Source of the DNA: Eleginops maclovinus
Lineage: Eukaryota > Chordata > Actinopteri > Perciformes > Eleginopidae
Length of the DNA stretch: 64,000 nucleotides
Assembly (NCBI RefSeq): GCF_036324505.1
Contig: NC_086350.1
Location: forward strand, 27,867,448-27,931,447
Direction of reading: 5' to 3'
This document shows positions 62,527-64,000 of the stretch, piece after piece. The notes below the pieces were generated by a model. It searched no databases, was not told the origin of the DNA, and saw only the letters and a list, made by a program, of their open reading frames with translations. How positions within the stretch are numbered: position 1 is the first letter of the stretch; every line of letters starts with the position of its first letter. A program made the translations under genes and the position numbers.

Positions 62527-64000
62527 TATATGAACCGTTCTATGGGGACTGGTCCTCTGTGGCCCGGAGCTCTGCACAGGCTGAACATCTGATACTGTTC
62601 TTGGTCATGAACTTGCATCTGAAGGCTTCCACAGGACGGTAAAAGGCATAGCACAAATGCATGTCTTCTTAAAGTTAAACAACAAATATGTGTGTGCAAT
62701 TTTGATTCTCTCACCCCCCATAGAGTGTGTCTTCATATGAGACAATATTTCTCCCAGACTAACTGAAGATGAACTCAGATAAGAAAAAATGCACTTTAAT
62801 ACAGAAAGCAGCAATGACACATTCATTAGAAATATAATATTCCTTGTTGGGCTATCTTTCAACAGGATTCTCAACGATGCACCTTCTCTGTTTGCACAAC
62901 AGAGGTCAGTGTTTCACTGTAAACTTTCCATACTGATTTGCACTTGTTTGTAGACAATGTAAACTGACAGAAAATTCCTAGGCTTTTAGATTTTTGAAAG
63001 TACCATATGACTTATTTCATCCTTAACAAACCAAAGTGTTTTATTTTTTCTCAAGATGATATTAAGGTCCATTTCCAATGTTAATATGTGAAAAATACCT
63101 TTTGCATAATCAATAACATTGTTCTCTTCCAGTGTTTATAAGTTGGTACATGCAGTTCTGAAGTGTTTTGCATTGCTACAGTGTGCTAAACCGCCTCGTT
63201 ACAGGATAGTTACATGTTTGAAATCACTAAAATGCATTTTAAATTATTTTTTTTACAGAGTTTATAATTGTATTTTTGTTTTACCTTGAAGTAGCCTATT
63301 TCTATCAATCACTTCTCTTAAAGGTTTTTGGTCACGGATGTACATAATACTTTTTATACTTTTATACAACGTTTTTGATATACAACCTTCCCTACAGCCA
63401 TACCATCGTTCCATCCCAACATACCCACATGCAAGCTGTTTCAGTATAGCAGAGGTGGGATGGCTTCACAGATGGCTTCACTGAAGCCCTTGTGGTGTAT
63501 TAAAACTGTGTGAATACATACAGTTAGTTAAATCGGTTCATAAAACGGCTAGTTACTCTCTGAGGTCATGGAGAGTGCAGAGAAGACGTCGTTCAGGAGC
63601 CATATGGTGGGCAAGAAATACGTTAGGGGGCCCCTATGAACGGACACATGTCACTTAGTGAGGCATACATTGTCATTGATTACCTCCTGTGAGTACACAC
63701 ACACTTTGGAGACCCTCACACATTTTCTCCTATAAATTGTATGCACAAAGACAGTTCAAGGGGACTTCCACAATTGGCTCTGGGAACCTCGTATTGCCCG
63801 TGTTGGTGTATGATACTATGCTGTTGTAATAAACTTTATTATATACAAGCTGGTGTTTCCGGGGCCTTCTTCATCATCTTCACAAACATTGCTACAAGAT
63901 ATACTTCACCCTCAAGAAGCTCATGGTCAGTGCAGATCTGTGAACGAACAAGTGAAGCCTCATCAATGCTTATTTGTGCTCACATCCTCCAACCACAGTG
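62527..64000 (-). repeat. Right arm of the 1.48-kb inverted repeat (LTR-like)
   Basis: Reverse complement of 26921-28399, cut by the window end. It starts 35 bp after the minisatellite. On the plus strand it contains CCTATAAATTGTATGC near 63728 and TGTAATAAACTTTATTATAT near 63825. Several short open frames are mirrored in the other arm and are not gene-like. Confidence 0.75.

Overview
This window is nuclear DNA of a teleost fish, most likely a ray-finned fish with a transposon-rich genome. The evidence is a multi-exon vertebrate gene with canonical GT/AG introns (dickkopf 3, dkk3), abundant hAT, Tc1/mariner and L2-clade LINE sequence of typical fish type, tRNA-like SINE sequence, and long CA/TG microsatellites. 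No prokaryotic operon, CRISPR array or phage is present. The only cellular gene I can support is dkk3. Everything else is mobile or repetitive DNA, anonymous intergenic sequence, or assembly artefact.

Layout. 1-8722 is 'copy 1': ends of two hAT elements, a relic Charlie/ZBED-like hAT, Tc1 relics, the last three dkk3 exons (minus strand), a TG microsatellite, a relic hAT transposase and a broken L2 LINE, cut off by a 500-N gap (8723-9222). 9223 to about 18090 is visibly error-laden sequence (homopolymer smearing) that still contains one full-length ZBED-type hAT with a perfect target-site duplication. 18100-28399 is clean, gene-poor DNA with MITEs, microsatellites, retroposon tails and one arm of a long inverted repeat. 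A second 500-N gap (28501-29000) is followed by 5.2 kb of almost pure poly-G, surely an artefact. 34475-51240 is 'copy 2' of the first segment: a Tc1 element interrupted by the Charlie-like hAT, which carries an 845-bp hAT that in turn carries a 5,025-bp ZMYM1/TTF-type hAT. Two further hATs sit in an AT tract of the same element. Dkk3 exons 5-7 follow, with the L2 LINE in intron 4.

51241-56990 carries dkk3 exons 4 to 1 and the probable promoter. Joined in phase, the exons predict a small secreted protein of about 240-260 residues with a signal peptide, the N-terminal dkk3 MFREVEELMEDTQH motif and two ten-cysteine domains. It ends two residues after the twentieth domain cysteine, without the long tail of mammalian DKK3. 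58009-62492 is a 57-bp minisatellite (about 78 units) about 1.1 kb upstream of the dkk3 start codon. 62527-64000 is the second arm of the inverted repeat.

The two copies are nearly identical, including a ~218-bp TG microsatellite of exactly the same length. I therefore favour two haplotypes of one locus laid end to end over a true tandem duplication. The clearest biology is the nested hAT structure, with an empty and a filled insertion site both visible, and the compact dkk3 gene. I found no convincing new molecular system.
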